From positions 12,648,278-12,712,277 of the forward strand of contig NC_134030.1 of NCBI RefSeq assembly GCF_964204645.1: 64,000 bases of DNA. Reading direction: 5' to 3'. The translations under genes and the position numbers were made by a program. Positions within the stretch are counted from its first letter, which is position 1; each line of letters begins with the position of its first letter. Shown here one piece after another: positions 23,638-57,700 of this stretch. The notes under the pieces were generated by a model. It was not told the origin of the DNA and did not search any database. It saw only the letters and a program-made list of their open reading frames with translations. Source of the DNA: Tubulanus polymorphus. Taxonomy: Eukaryota; Nemertea; Palaeonemertea; Tubulaniformes; Tubulanidae.

Positions 23638-25041
23638 CAGTCAACCTCGGTTAATCCGTCTCCAACCGTATAAGTGCTTATTCCGTATGAATAAATTGGT
23701 CCCGTTTTTTAGTAACGTTATTCCTTTTAAAATTCTGTGTCTACGGTACTTCGTACTCCATAATCCATATTTTCACTTATTCCGTAGACAAATGCCCGGT
23801 CTCGTTGCCCAATTTATATGTAAATCCTTATGTGTAATCCGTATCAGCTGTCAGTAACATACAATTGAAGTGAAAAAAGTATAAACATCTGTAATCTTAT
23901 GAGGATAAAGGAGAACTGCAGTGAAAAAATTCGTATGTGCTAAAAACTTTTATAAATACATTTTCAAAACAGCAGAAAACATTTTATCTAATACTTTATC
24001 CAAAACGAGGGTTTTGTAGTGCCTGGCTGCCGCCATTTTCTCCACGTAGCAGATGCTTTTCTCTCGGCTGTGACGTAGTTCGGCCCACTTCGATACATGT
24101 TACTGCTGCTATTCATAGTGTTTTCATCACTTGTCCAATAACAGTTCTAAACTGCAACATAATGCCACATTAAAGATAATTTGGATATGTTTCACACAGA
24201 GATTGGATAAATAGAAGTAGACCCCACTGGCAGCCCAGCAGGAGTATTTTAATTGTAATTTTCAACTGAGATCTTCAATGAGTATCTATCTGTGTTCACA
24301 CTGGAGTGTGTGATGGGCCGGGAGACGTCATCATTGTTAACATGCCTCACTTTGGAATTTAAAAATGGCGGCTCTCATCTGCCATAAATTCTGCTGATAA
24401 CAGTATAATCATTGTATACAAGTTAATTAGGAAGAATTGGAAATTTCAACTAGCATAATGCTAAACAACAACAAGAGTAGAAATGAATGGCCAATTATAG
24501 TTTTTTGACTGCAGTTCCCCTTTAATGTGGTCAGTAAATATGAGAAAACACTGAAGTTAATCCATCAATGTCATAAGTCTCAAGCTTCACTAAATATTCA
24601 TTATAGATGCTATTATCTCCCAATCAGCTAAAGTCCCTTGATGAATCTCCCTCAAGTACATGGCCTGTGAGTGATCTGTACTAGACACACAATGGCTTCA
24701 AATAGTCCTACTCTACTGAAACCAGTTGGTTTGTGTTTCATCACACCAGGGAGTGTTTTCTTTTCATGATACCAAATGGATCTAATGAACCATCGGATAA
24801 TATGAACTTTTTATTCCCTGCTATCCCCCCAACAGTAAGTTAGGACGTAGTTCGACTGTATTAGTCGTCGACGGTTAGTGAGATAACTTAACCAGCAATT
24901 ATACGGATTGTGCACTTAAATCATTGTTTATACGGATAACAGTTAATTCGTATTAATTACGAATTATCTGTTATCCGTACATCACTTAATCCCTACTAAA
25001 AAGCTCAGTCCCTAGTGATACGGATTAACCGAGGTTGACTG
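23638..25041. mobile_element. Pogo/Tigger-type MITE, 1404 bp
   Basis: The ends are a perfect 22-bp inverted repeat beginning CAGTCAACCTCGGTTAATCC (23638-23659 and 25020-25041), flanked by TA on both sides (23636-23637 and 25042-25043). Subterminal sequence repeats ATACGGAT and TTATCCGTA motifs, usual in pogo-type ends. No transposase frame is present. A second element is nested inside at 23908-24522, leaving about 790 bp of original MITE. Confidence 0.9.
23908..24522. mobile_element. 615-bp MITE nested in the pogo-type element
   Basis: The left end AAGGAGAACTGCAGTGAAAA and the right end TTTTGACTGCAGTTCCCCTT are inverted repeats with few mismatches, with TA at 23906-23907 and 24523-24524. The right part (24290-24522) is repeated in inverse orientation at 53197-53425, confirming that it is a dispersed family. 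Confidence 0.8.
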
Positions 25042-25509
25042 TACTAATGATGTACCTCGTTCTTAGATTAAGGGTGAAGACGATAATTCCTCCACCAAAA
25101 CCTTTTTCAAAATATTTTAATGTTTTCTTTCTTTGATAACACAACGTGTCAAAAATGAAAGCAGAACTGTGATATGAAATTATTTGTGTAAATTTGACCA
25201 TTAGTTGCAGATAAGCAGATGTAATTATTGTTACTGAATTTTTTTACAAATGGACAATGTACATTATTGTGTTACATATTTATACATGTATTCTACAAAA
25301 GATCGAAAGAAATAAAAAAAACAAATAATCGTAAATGATGTCTCCTCTCATCCTTAAAGATGGATTTCTCATTATACATGAACAAGAGGACATGGAGGGT
25401 AAGAGCAAGACACAAGGACATTGTATGTCAGGAATCCTTGTCTGACAATTTTTTTCTGACCAATTTTGTCAGGTCCGTCCAAATAAGACTAGGTTTGCAA
25501 GGACGACTT
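25042..25509. other. No gene recognised
   Basis: AT-rich spacer between two repeat elements. No exon is visible. Confidence 0.4.
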
Positions 25510-26165
25510 GGGGTTGGACTATTTCAGATGACTCAGGATCATGTTATTTGTCAATTGGTATAATGGAAATTTTCATTTTCTAAGGTTATGAATGGCGGAT
25601 GTTTCAACTGAGAACCTTTGCCGTCATTGCATTTTAAAGGTCCGTAGGAAGAGTGTGGAATAAGAGAATGGAATTTTTACCACAGGAACGAAGAGAGACT
25701 AATCGGTACAGAAACAGAGTTTGTTTTTAAAGAGCAAATTGGAGAACAGTTCTGAGGATTTAACTCTTTGTTAAATCTAAGGAATAGAAACCAACTGAAA
25801 AAAAACTGAAATTTTACTTGCCCCCTCAAATATCTACTTGCCCTACACAAGCAGTCCAACTGTTGTATCGATTGGGAAATGGCTTTGAGATATGTAAACA
25901 CACTAGCCTAGGGGACAAGTGATAATGATAACCTACTTGCCCTAATGATAATATACTTGTCCCCGGCAATCGGACAAGTGCTTAGAATGGACCCTGGCAA
26001 GTATTGAAACGAAATACAAGTGGATGAGACCATAGGAATAAGCGCTTGATGAGACTGAAGAGTAGTCTGACGACACGTGAAGTTTGAATTAGGAAATTCC
26101 GGTAGCAGCTGAAACAATGATTAGGTACCGGCACATGATCCCAAGCCATCTGAAATAGTCGAACC
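25510..26165. repeat. Inverted repeat pair, arms 34 bp
   Basis: GACTATTTCAGATG..T..GGATCATG at 25510-25543 is matched in reverse complement at 26133-26165, with weaker similarity continuing outward. The interior has TACTTGCCC and CTTGTCCCC repeats (25820-25980). It is probably a degraded foldback-type MITE; I could not fix the ends. Confidence 0.5.
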
Positions 26166-26732
26166 CTCGTGTAGCAAATCAAAATATAAGTCCAAACTAA
26201 TGAGGTAACACATGATATACTGGTATATTTATTTTCATTTGAATGTTTGCAAAGATTTTGCGAACAAAAGATTCCATCTTTCTTTACAATCTTCCCTTTT
26301 TTACCAGACAAGTAGCTTTGAAGCAATCGTCAATCGGAGAAATAAAGCCAAACAAACTTATAACATGATACCTTTCAGAATCTACTTTGTATTTAAATAG
26401 CACACAGATACAACTAGATGAACAAGCATTTAATGCAGGTTATACATACTGCATTTACAAAATCATCAAGTTATTACACCAGAGAAATATTCAGCAATTA
26501 ACTAAGACACCTAAGCTAATGAGCATTCAGTAAGTACCCATGCAAAAACTGCGCGGATTCAGAGTCGTAGTTTGTGTATGTGTCATAATGCGCTATTATG
26601 AAATAGAGAATCCCACAATGATAACAAAAGACAAGGTCCATCACAACACGGATATAGTGTTTTATCAATGGTGAACACTATTATAAATATTCAGATGAAC
26701 TTTAAGTGTTACTGAATGCTTACCTTTATATA

Positions 26733-27058
26733 CAGGCGGGGATCTAGGGAGGGGGCCCCTCCTTTAAGTGAAGATCGTTTTTTTTTTACCGACCTCCCAC
26801 CACTCGCTTAATATTAACGCCGCAGCAGAAAAGAGGAAAGTATTTGTCATGAATTCTTGCCTCAGAATGCAGGAAATGGCCCCAAAACGGTGTTAAATTT
26901 CAAAAATTTTCTGGGGGAGACCCGCCGCAGTGGCTTCGCGCCTGTGGCGCGAAGCGTAGGAACGTCCTGCCCCTACGCCGCTCGGTGTCAATACAGTATC
27001 TTCATAGCTGCATTTATTAGGTGCCCCCCCCCTAAATTGGGCTCTAGATCCGCCCCTG
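26733..27058. mobile_element. 326-bp GC-rich MITE (CAGGGGCGGATCTAG ends)
   Basis: The left end CAGGCGGGGATCTAGGGAGG and right end CTCTAGATCCGCCCCTG are imperfect inverted repeats, both followed inside by runs of G/C that give GGGGGCCCC. The interior includes GGCTTCGCGCCTGTGGCGCG, a short palindrome-rich GC island related to the one at 2800-2860. No flanking duplication is clear. Confidence 0.65.
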
Positions 27059-27180
27059 AACTACCGTACTAGGAAATGCAAACACACCAAAACATTGTAA
27101 AATAAACTGCGAGACCTTCATACCTCTGACAGTAAACTTTTAACTTCTTGTTCCTAGCTACAGCTTGTGTATGTACTTAA

Positions 27181-27645
27181 CCCATTAGCACTCAGGAATT
27201 GCATGCACTCTGTAGTGTCAATTGCTCCTCAGAAAATTCAAGGTAAAATCTAAGTTCATCACGATACCGAATAGCTCATTTGCTGTTTATTTCCATGCAT
27301 TACAAGTATGGTTTATTTTGTAGTAAATAGTCAAGGCTTTCATATGATGTATGATTTGATGAGGTGGACCACCAAAATCGTGTCCTTTCGCCCCCCGAAA
27401 TTCATCCAAACTTACTTGGATTTGAAGTGAGCGCTCAGATGTGTAATGTTCACACTCGAAATATTCGAGAAATTGAAATAGGAGGATGTTGATTTGTGTT
27501 TGGTATTTTGAGGTGTTTAGTTTATTATAAGCTATTGGGTTCGAATCCCACTATTCGTGCAGCATACCAAAAAAGTGCTGGGCAGATTCAGGCGGCTTGA
27601 GGAGTAATAGGCAGGGCGGATATGGGTGGCTTGAGTGCTAATGGG
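27181..27645. mobile_element. 465-bp MITE (CCCATTAGCACTCA ends)
   Basis: The left end CCCATTAGCACTCA follows TTAA (27177-27180); the right end TGAGTGCTAATGGG precedes TAAA (27646-27649), a perfect 14-bp inverted repeat. The interior (CCACCAAAATCGTG..TTTCG) resembles the stretch 55190-55470, a second, diverged copy. Confidence 0.75.
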
Positions 27646-29089
27646 TAAATAAATGCTGCCTAGTGTCTTGAACTCCTATTACACTAAAAAATGTGGCAAA
27701 GATAGTGCCTTAAGATCCTGTAATGCTCCTGAGCAAGCTGCAACGCTCAATAAATGTACTTAGCATGTAATTTACATACATAACTCAATCATTACTTAAT
27801 TTGTAATGGATCAGATATTAATAAGCTGTACAGGTAATAAGCCTAAAAACCCTTGAAAGCTCACGCATGTTAATCTTACAATATGTACAGATCAGTGAAA
27901 TTAATTCAGCTCATGAATAATCTGAACACTCATGAGTAGGAAGGAGTGTATCGGGAGTTAATCCAATAATTCAATGCTCAGTTGATCCGAATCTGGGTGA
28001 AAAGTATTAGACGGGTCATCTCTATTATATTACCCAGGAAATTATTGGACATCATTCTTAGATACCTTAGGAAGTGTTCGTAAAGTTTGTACAAAAAGTG
28101 TAAAGGGGGTATCGATCTAAATTATCCTCACTTTATGTACAAGAATATCGATGGTGTATATCATCTAACTGAAACAATGGTTACCATAATCCTTATTACA
28201 GCCAACTGGTTAATCAGGTCAAAGCCTGTGTGTATATTGTTAAGATTATCGTTTGAATCCTTGAAGTGTTCCATTATATCGTGATATGAACGTAATCAAG
28301 ACTAAGCTATGCTAGCCATACCCCTTGGCTGAAGTATGAAGGCTTAACATATTTGAGACAATCCAATTGAAGGCTTAAGAGGAACAAGGTTCAAAATACC
28401 TATTCCACACACAAATATTCCTGTGGAGGCTATCATTTATGACCTGTATAGGTCAGAACAATAGCCACCATTCTCCCCCTCCATAATGTCTATATAACGC
28501 AAATATGACTGCAGCTGTTTTAGGTTAAAACCAATTGCTTAAAACAGTACACTGTATAGCTGGAACAACCTCTCCCTGAATGCCCAGAACAATGGATGAA
28601 AGACAATAACAATATCCGCCGAAGAGTACAAAAATGTTTTGTTTTCATTGAAATTCTCATTTTATAGTACTAATTTCTATCCATAAATCAGATTTTGAGT
28701 TTGCTGGAAATACCAGATGTGCCTTATGAATTTTTACTTCTCTACGTGTGAATCTATCACACAGCATAGTAAAAAAACAGTTAACGATAATCTAGGTACA
28801 TAAGAAGGGCTACAAAAGTTGTTTAACCATATCCATAGGCCTTTAGGGGGCGGAGGGTCAATTTGGTTTTTTTTCCATATGTAGTTTATGAATGCCCCTT
28901 AATAAAACTAGAATAAACATGAAAGCCTTGCCACCATCTTTCAAAGCATGAAGTTACCCCGCCTGCCACAAGTGATATTTTTATACCGATGCCTACATGT
29001 AGACATCAAGGGCCCTTTGTTGCAGGATCTCCCAAAGAAACAGAACAAAATATCTGGACACATTTGACATAACTTATTTGATTACATAT
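27646..29089. other. No gene recognised
   Basis: AT-rich sequence downstream of the dynein intermediate chain stop codon (minus strand). It would include the 3' UTR of that gene nearest to 29089. I see no other exon. Confidence 0.4.
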
Positions 29090-50140
<21,051 letters not shown>

Positions 50141-53100
50141 CTAGCAAAATGAATGAGATATATACAAGATAAAAATAATTTAAATTTCATCTTAGGTTGA
50201 GAAAAATAGTCATTTTTGCACCCGAAGGCATTGTGTGACTTTGCACAGGTGTATTAGCTATTATTCTTTTTTAAACTGAATTCTAACCCGAAAAGTTACT
50301 GCGTCAGTATTCAATACCAAGACCATACTTGTATGCTACTTAAAGATAAATTAACCATGCATGAATGTAAAAGAAGGAAGCTGCTTTTCAAATGATAATA
50401 ATTTTAAAAAAAACAATTTTGAGATGAATTTTAGTACAACAAACATTTTTCTATGAACATAATTGCTCAGTACTCTTAGATTACAGTAGGCACAAACAAA
50501 AATGTATACTTTGCATACTTGTGGCGCTCTGTTCTTGTTTCAAATTTTAAACACATAGGGCCTAATACACATTGATAGATATATCAGCTATGCCATTCCT
50601 TGAATACTACCAGTAGCGTTTTGCCTTAGAATAGCTAAGCACATGAAAGCATTCACTAAGAACTACCAAGAGTATAAAGTTCTAAATAAGGATATCAAAA
50701 AGGTAGTAGGTAAGGAACTGTAAATGCAGAGCCAAATACATTATCATATAGAAGCCAAGCATAATAAACTGGACAAAACCAAAATGCTTACTAGGTCATT
50801 TTCAAATAAGTAAAACCAACAATGAACAAAACCATGTGACCGTGTTTTAATGAAAATGACAGTACTATTAAGTGATAGCCACAGAAAATGGAATACATTT
50901 TACAATAAATATTCGTAGAGTAGCCATGTTAACCGGGTTTAGAATAAATAACAAGACGAGTAGTACTATATAGGCTAACTATTAATTTGACGCACAAGCT
51001 TACGCTACTAATGTATAGAAGCTCAGGTAAATATCAGGTAAATATTAACCAATATAGTACTACTCGCCTCGTTATTTACATTAAATATGAACAGATCTAG
51101 GACAAAAAGTTTTTTTGAAATTATATATCCACAAAACAGGCCAACTAAAGATTGCTGAAGAAAATAAATGGGTTGTAAGTCTAGAAAATTCTTAATAACA
51201 GATGATTTGGACACTCGCAAATCATACTAATGCAGCAGTCAATCAGAATCCTGACCCATCGCAATACACATGAATCCTTCTCAATAATCATCTTTCCTAT
51301 TTCGGGCATCAATTACCATGCATCAAAGACACATGATTAATACTAAATAATATGCTTTCAGAACAAGCTACTTGAGCCTTAAACCCATACAATAATTGGA
51401 AATGAAGAAAAGCCCAAGGGGCACTATGGCTAGCCTTTATACTTCTTTCCACAAAACAATGCAATTTGTGGGTTATATGTGGCAAACATTTCTTTCAATT
51501 TAGCTGTAAATTACATGGTACAGTTTCACTTCTCGGAACACATTTGGTTATTGGCATGCACACTGCGCATAGGTTAGCTTTTGAGAGGCTTGAAATTTTG
51601 GCATCACACAACCTTAGGGTCACTCCAATCATTATCATGACACATATGATATGGTTCTAAATATGGTGATCAACACCCCCTACAATGTGTTTGATAAAGA
51701 TATACATATTACCAAAAATACATATGAATTTTAGATATCATAATATATATCTTCATAATTAAAGCAGCAACGTTGATTTAACTTCATGTAAACATATACT
51801 AATGTTGAACATGAAAATCTACTGGATCATCAAGCTATCAACAGGCTGTTGGATTATATAACACCAACACCTTTAGGCATATCGCCATTACCCTCCTGGG
51901 GATTGATGCAGTATACAACTGCAAATAGATCATTAACCATGTCAAAAGATTTTGATGAAACTGTGCAGCGTGTAGTATTCAGGTTCTTAATAATAACCAA
52001 GTTCCAGAAAATCTATAACGATTCTTTGCAGCTATATCTTCAAAATTCAATTCCCCGGGTGTAGAGAAATACATATTGGAAAGTTCCAATATTGCAAGGG
52101 ATTATCTAATTAAGGCACTTACCACCTTACCAGTCATTAGAATATTTAAATCTTTGGAACAAGATTTTGTTTTTCGGAATAGTACTTACCTTTGATTGCC
52201 AATGATTTTTTTAAACGACTCCTAGAAATGCACTATAAAACCCAAGGTGGAAATCTGCAATCTTTTTACACTACAGTAGTTCACAAGAATAAGACTGAAG
52301 ACTGGTAGAGCCCAGCACAAGGATGATGGGAGGGGCTGATAGATCGCAATTAAGAGGGGCACAGTGTGTCCATCCAACTCAGAGGTGATACCCTCAAACT
52401 TCACAAAAAGTTTCAAACTAATACTACTGAGCCCGATCGAAAAAGAATAAACTCCTTGAGCTATAATAATGATCCCAGCTAAGCCAATGAGCCTAGCTGG
52501 CCTAAAACATCCCATAAATTAAATGCCTTCCAAGAGGGAAAATCTCAGGCGAGACTATTGCGCATCAGCTGGAGAAGAGAGGAAAGAAGCGCCTACCGAG
52601 CTATCAACCGAGCAATTGAGACCATGTCCAGCAAACAAACTTTGGACCCTATGCCCATGATCGATTGACGGGATACTAAAACGAGATTAGCCTGACCTTG
52701 AACCGATTAATGAATGGAATGCAAAACAGATTGGGCCAAGGATTGGGTAACCTAACCCTTCTTTTACTGCCATATTCTGAAATGGTCCCTTCCCTGGTAA
52801 GATTATCCAGGATCAATGTCATGACAACAACAGATTTAACAGATGTATACCCTACTGTCCTGACCTAATATCTGGACAGATATGTGAGAACTCTGCGTCC
52901 AGGCACCCGTGTCTATGACCCAAGCACCTGGCATTGCATATTCAGATGAGCGGGAAGCCTGTATTGAGATCCCTTTGATTGAAAAATTTTCCTTGTTTCA
53001 TGCCTCGTTCCGGAGTAGGAAATGAAAACATAGCTGGGCAAGATATGCCCCCATAACTGTGAATCTAATCGAGCCCTCTCTCATGAGATTGTAGATGACT

Positions 53101-53196
53101 CACACCAAAATATTGAGATCAAAGTCCGAGCACGGCTTCCATGCACTGCAGAAAGGGGAGCTGAAAAAAACCTTAGGGCGTCTGGCCTAACGCTCA
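50141..53196. other. No gene recognised
   Basis: AT-rich sequence upstream of the first recognised dynein exon. 51408-51500 repeats 35805-35900. 52480-53180 is somewhat less AT-rich and could be decayed retroelement sequence, but I find no protein motif. Missing N-terminal dynein exons could hide here. Confidence 0.4.
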
Positions 53197-53425
53197 AAGG
53201 GGAACTGCAGTAACAAAACCATATATTTCGCCATTCATTTCTACTAGTGTTGTTGTTTACGTAATACTAGTTAAAATTTCCAATTACCCCCTAATTACTC
53301 ATAACAATTTTAATATTCTATTGACAGAATTTACGGCAAATGAGAGCTGCCAATATTTAAGCTCCAAATGAGGCATGTAAACATTGATGACGTAGTCCCA
53401 GCCCATCACAGAAAGATTTACACTG
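53197..53425. mobile_element. Truncated copy of the 23908-24522 MITE family
   Basis: Starts AAGGGGAACTGCAGTAACAA and continues as the reverse complement of 24290-24522 (ATTTCTACTAGTGTTGTTGT against the ACAACAACAAGAGTAGAAAT strand). The other end is missing; similarity fades at about 53425. Confidence 0.75.
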
Positions 53426-53429
53426 TAAC

Positions 53430-54335
53430 ATTGTAACAAGTTTTAAAATAGTTAAGATGGTATAGGCTATGTGGCGATAATGTTCATAATGTTCTGATAA
53501 TATATCCTAACATGAACAGACAAGCCCATTTTAGCTGCCCCAAAGATCACACTACATGAAAAAATGCATCAAGAATTGGAGTAGGCATCATGCAGAAAGG
53601 AAATCCAAGATGGATGGCAACCCTGGTGGCCATACTTGAACTCAATTTTCAATAAGGGGTAGACATTTCACCTACCGAAATTCTTACACCTAGTAAAATA
53701 CATACTTACACCATGAAAATGCATCAAGAATTGCATGCCGTGTTGTGTTAGAAATTGAAGATGGCTGACCTGGCGGCCATATTTGAAAGCCGATGACCTC
53801 CATATACTAAAGACATGGACAGCTTACCTACTCCGATTCTCACACCAAATTTTGTGGAAATACATCAAGAATTGTGGGCTGCATCATGCATAAAGAAATT
53901 CAAGATGGCCACCCGAATGGCAGCCATATTCGATTGACAATAACATTTTTTTACAATAGGGGTGGACATCACGCCAGTCCCAATCTTCAAACTAATTTTC
54001 AAAAAGATTCATCGCAAATTACAGGCAAATTACTGTGTCGAATTCAATTCAATTCCAGAGGGCCTAACAAGACTCCTATGCAATAGGAGTCATGTTTGAA
54101 GCGGCGCACCTGCAGCGAACGCTCAAGCAAGGTCAGTCACGTAGGTCAACGATAACACAAAACAGACCACAGTTTTCCCGGTTAAGAGCATCTCTCCACA
54201 TAAATTAGAAGGACTATAATGGACCATTCGTTGACACAAACCTTTATTAAACTTCGTATGGATACAATCAAGATAATTCCACCCTATAATTCCACTATTC
54301 AACGATCAACGTGCAGCTTAAACATGGCGTCAAGT
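53430..54335. repeat. Dispersed repeat family R1, copy 3 (inverted), split by AAGATGG repeats
   Basis: 53430-53585 is the reverse complement of 13725-13865. 54090-54335 is the reverse complement of 9501-9660 joined to 9101-9180, and lacks the 9186-9498 insertion. Between them, 53580-54060 has three to four units of the AAGATGGC-type tandem repeat also seen at 29510-29965. Confidence 0.75.
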
Positions 54336-55711
54336 CTGACTTGGACCAGCACAAGGAACACAGATTGGGGTCCTCCCAGGCCCTAAAAAGGTGAATTCAT
54401 CCCTCGCCACCTCGATGCTGCCCTCTAGGGAGAAGCATCAATCGAACAAAATACAAATACAAAATTTGATACATACTTCTTGACATACCTTGGCACGTAG
54501 CCAAGGAGTATTATGGGATAGTCAACAATACAATAACTACGTGTATCGTACAACTACCACGATGAAAGCAAGAGTGAAAGATCCTCAAATGTTGGGACTC
54601 ACCATTAGAGAGTGCAAGATTTCCATTTCTTCCATAATCCCAAAACTAGATCCAGCGATGCATCCGATGCTTTCATAGCCGAACACCAGAGAGAAAAGAT
54701 GACAGATTTCTGCTTTGGATTGCGTAGTGCTCTCAGGAGGGTCGTATAGAAAAATCATTGCCAATCATTGTAAATTCAGATATCATTGGCAAAAAACCAA
54801 AGGAAAGGGTATTTGAAGGAAATATCAAGACTATGATATACAGCCTGATGATATTCAACAGAATCATAATTTCCAAGTGCAATTTCTAGCACTTGTCTGT
54901 AAGGAATGCACTATTCATAAGCTTAGGCAACACAACTTATCTTCAAAATTTATGCGGATATTCGAAACATGCTCAGTGACAGTAAGTCGCATACCGGTAA
55001 TCTATTGATCCATTGTTAAAAGTTAACACACAGATATCAACAAATAATGAAAATTAATGAAATTTACCCATAAGCAATCAGGGATTCCTGTATGTAGTGT
55101 ATATTACTCATCAAAAAATTTATTTCAAGGAAAAATACTCACCTATTATGGTATCAAATAGCTGATTAAATAGCAGTTTGTGTTGTTATGTAGAAATTGT
55201 CCAGGTTTTGGGAATGCAATGGGCTACCAAAATCGTGACCTTTTGTCCCCAAAATTTCATCCCAACTACGCCTACCCTCAGTTCTGTCATGCTAATACCC
55301 CAAATACTCGAGAATTTCAAATTAGATGTAACATGGATGTCCATTTTTTCTGAGGTAATGGGTTAGAATCCAAATTTTTATGTAGCAGATGAGTATTCTA
55401 GGGCAGATTTTGGCAACGTGAGAATTAGTAGCCAGCGTAGATGCAGGCGGATAGAGGGCTAGTAGGTAAATTGAGTCTCTGTATTGGAATTCATTCAAGA
55501 TGTTGTATGATGAGTGATGGCTTTGATTTATGCCTTTTGCTTTCATGAAAATGTGATAGGTGAGAAAAATTACCTAACAAGATAGAAATTCTAAAAATGG
55601 GCTTGCTGACATGGGTGTACTGAAAGCTTGATGGTTTTGTATTTCTGAAGTAGAATTAATCGAACTGATTACTTTTTAAAGAGCTAAGAGATCGGTGTTG
55701 TCTACATAATA
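54336..55711. other. No gene recognised
   Basis: AT-rich flank of the inverted-repeat element. 55190-55470 is a diverged copy of the MITE family at 27181-27645. No exon is visible. Confidence 0.45.
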
Positions 55712-56071
55712 GGGGTAATGGGCTTTCAGGCCAAAGGTCGAACGGTCGAGCTCATTAAAAAACAAAACATTAAAAGTAATTAAAAACTATAATATATTTT
55801 CATAACCGTGTGCATTTTATATTAAAACTAAATATTTATTCTAAGACATCAATAATTTAAAAAGCATATTGTATTAAATCAATTGGTCGCTCATAAAAAA
55901 TGAAAAACATGAAAATAACAATAATTTCTACTTGAATTACTCGCGAAACTCATAAAAAATGAAAAATAATTCTCGCATGCTCGAATTTATTTTTCATTTT
56001 TACTCGTTAGAAAAAAGTGTGAGTAAAGTGTGAGTGAAATAATTCATAAATCATTGAATATTTATATTTAT

Positions 56072-56728
56072 ATGCGTTGGATTCATTTTAATAAAAGTTT
56101 TGTTATTAAAATGAAGACAGAAGAAGAACCCAACTTTAAAATCGAAATCAATGAAACCAATAAATCATTTTCACAGTTTTACATTAAAAATTATATTTCA
56201 GCAACAAATTTAGTGTCCGCAAGACATTATAAAATCGATAATATTACTATGATTAATCAAATATTATCAAATGAAACATATTTAATTATTGAACTAGTAG
56301 ATACTTTTGATAATGGCGTTAAAAATCCTAAATTGTTAAATAAAGTTTTTAATTTTAAAGGAACTTTAGATGAAAACATAATTAATATTCTTAAAACTCC
56401 TTTCAATGAAAGAAATGATGATATAATACTTTCAAAAGATTACAATGATTTGATTGACTTAAGAATTGAAAGAAGACAATTATATTATTTCAATTTTGAT
56501 AATAAACAAATTATCTATAATGAAAATTCATCAAATATTGGAATTCAATGTGAATTAGATAATGAAAAATCATTTAAAGATATTGCAGTTCAATGAAAAT
56601 TAGATGATGAATTTAGAAAATTCAATCCTAATGAAAAAGTGCATTGTTATTGCGGAGGTAAATATTTAAAATCACATAAATCAAAGCATTATGAAACAAT
56701 TAAACATAAAAACTGGTGTAAAGAGTAA
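56072..56728 (+). pseudogene. Left-arm copy of the Cys/His-motif protein gene, broken
   Basis: Starts at ATG 56072 (MRWIHFNKSFVIKMKTEEEP) and is open to TGA at 56594-56596; the same frame then continues through the Cys/His motif to TAA at 56726-56728. The right-arm copy has a Cys codon where this one has TGA, a single-base difference. Otherwise the two proteins differ at only a few residues (for example LLNKV against LFNTV). Truncation removes the C-terminal motif. Confidence 0.7.
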
Positions 56729-56775
56729 CAATTCTACATTATAATTATTGAATTGAGTTAAAAGATTTAAATATC

Positions 56776-57374
56776 TAATAGACTGTTAAAATGATAAATT
56801 GTTTGACAGTTGAAATGATAAATTGTTTGACAGTTGAAATGATAAATTGTTTGACAGTTGAAATGATAAATTGTTTGACAGTTGAAATGATAAATTGTTT
56901 GACTGTTGAAATGATAAATTGTTTGACAGTTGAAATGATAAATTGTTTGACAGTTGAAATGATAAATTGTTTGACTGTTGAAATGTTAAATTGTTTGACA
57001 GTTGAAATGATAAATTGTTTGACAGTTGAAATGATAAATTGTTTGACAGTTGAAATGATAAATTGTTTGACTGTTGAAATGTTAAATTGTTTGACAGTTA
57101 AAATGATAAATTGTTTGACAGTTGAAATGATAAATTGTTTGACAGTTAAAATGATAAATTGTTTGACAGTTGAAATGATAAATTGTTTGACTGTTAAAAT
57201 GATAAATTGTTTGACAGTTGAAATGATAAATTGTTTGACAGTTAAAATGATAAATTGTTTGACAGTTGAAATGATAAATATTTTGACAGTTGAAATGATA
57301 AATATTTTGACAGTTGAAATGATAAATTGTTTAACAGTTGAAATGATAAATTGTTTGGCTGTAAATTTAATTGT
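56776..57374 (+). repeat. 24-bp minisatellite, left arm (about 25 units)
   Basis: Head-to-tail ATGATAAATTGTTTGACAGT plus TGAA, with a few base variants (AAATG for GAAATG, ATATT for TTGTT near the end). Because the unit is 24 bases without a stop, the array reads as a 196-codon frame of MINCLTVE repeats from ATG 56791 to a stop at 57379-57381. Whether it is translated is unknown. Confidence 0.9.
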
Positions 57375-57481
57375 TATTTGATTTAATCATTTAAAAGTTT
57401 AATATTTTTAAAATGATTATAAAATATTTAATTAAAAACTAGCAAATATTTTATAAACTGTTTAATTTTTCTCTTAAATAA

Positions 57482-57700
57482 ATGGATGGTTTCATTTCAA
57501 CTGGGAAAAGTGATTTGAAACATTATTTAGTTGCTGGAGGTTTAATATTGGCGGCATTATACTTTTACTATGAAAATATTTCAAAAGATTTGATGAATGA
57601 AAATAATAAATTGAGTAAAAAATTAAAGAAGTTAAATGGAAACAATCACAGAAATAAAAAGAATAAAAAAGTTAATGATTTAAATGATTTAGAGGATTAA
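57482..57700 (+). CDS. Uncharacterised 72-residue single-span membrane protein, left copy
   Basis: ATG to TAA, 72 codons: a short N-terminus (MDGFISTGKSDLKH), one hydrophobic span (YLVAGGLILAALYFYY, residues about 15-30), then a highly charged Lys/Asn-rich tail (NNKLSKKLKKLNGNNHRNKK). The right-arm copy has the same length and a single residue change (Ser6 to Pro). Preservation of length and frame in both arms supports a real gene. No family recognised. Confidence 0.65.
   Translation: MDGFISTGKSDLKHYLVAGGLILAALYFYYENISKDLMNENNKLSKKLKKLNGNNHRNKKNKKVNDLNDLED

Noticed and set aside
56776-57374. CRISPR array
   Set aside because: The 24-bp repeats abut without spacers, and the genome is eukaryotic; this is a minisatellite.
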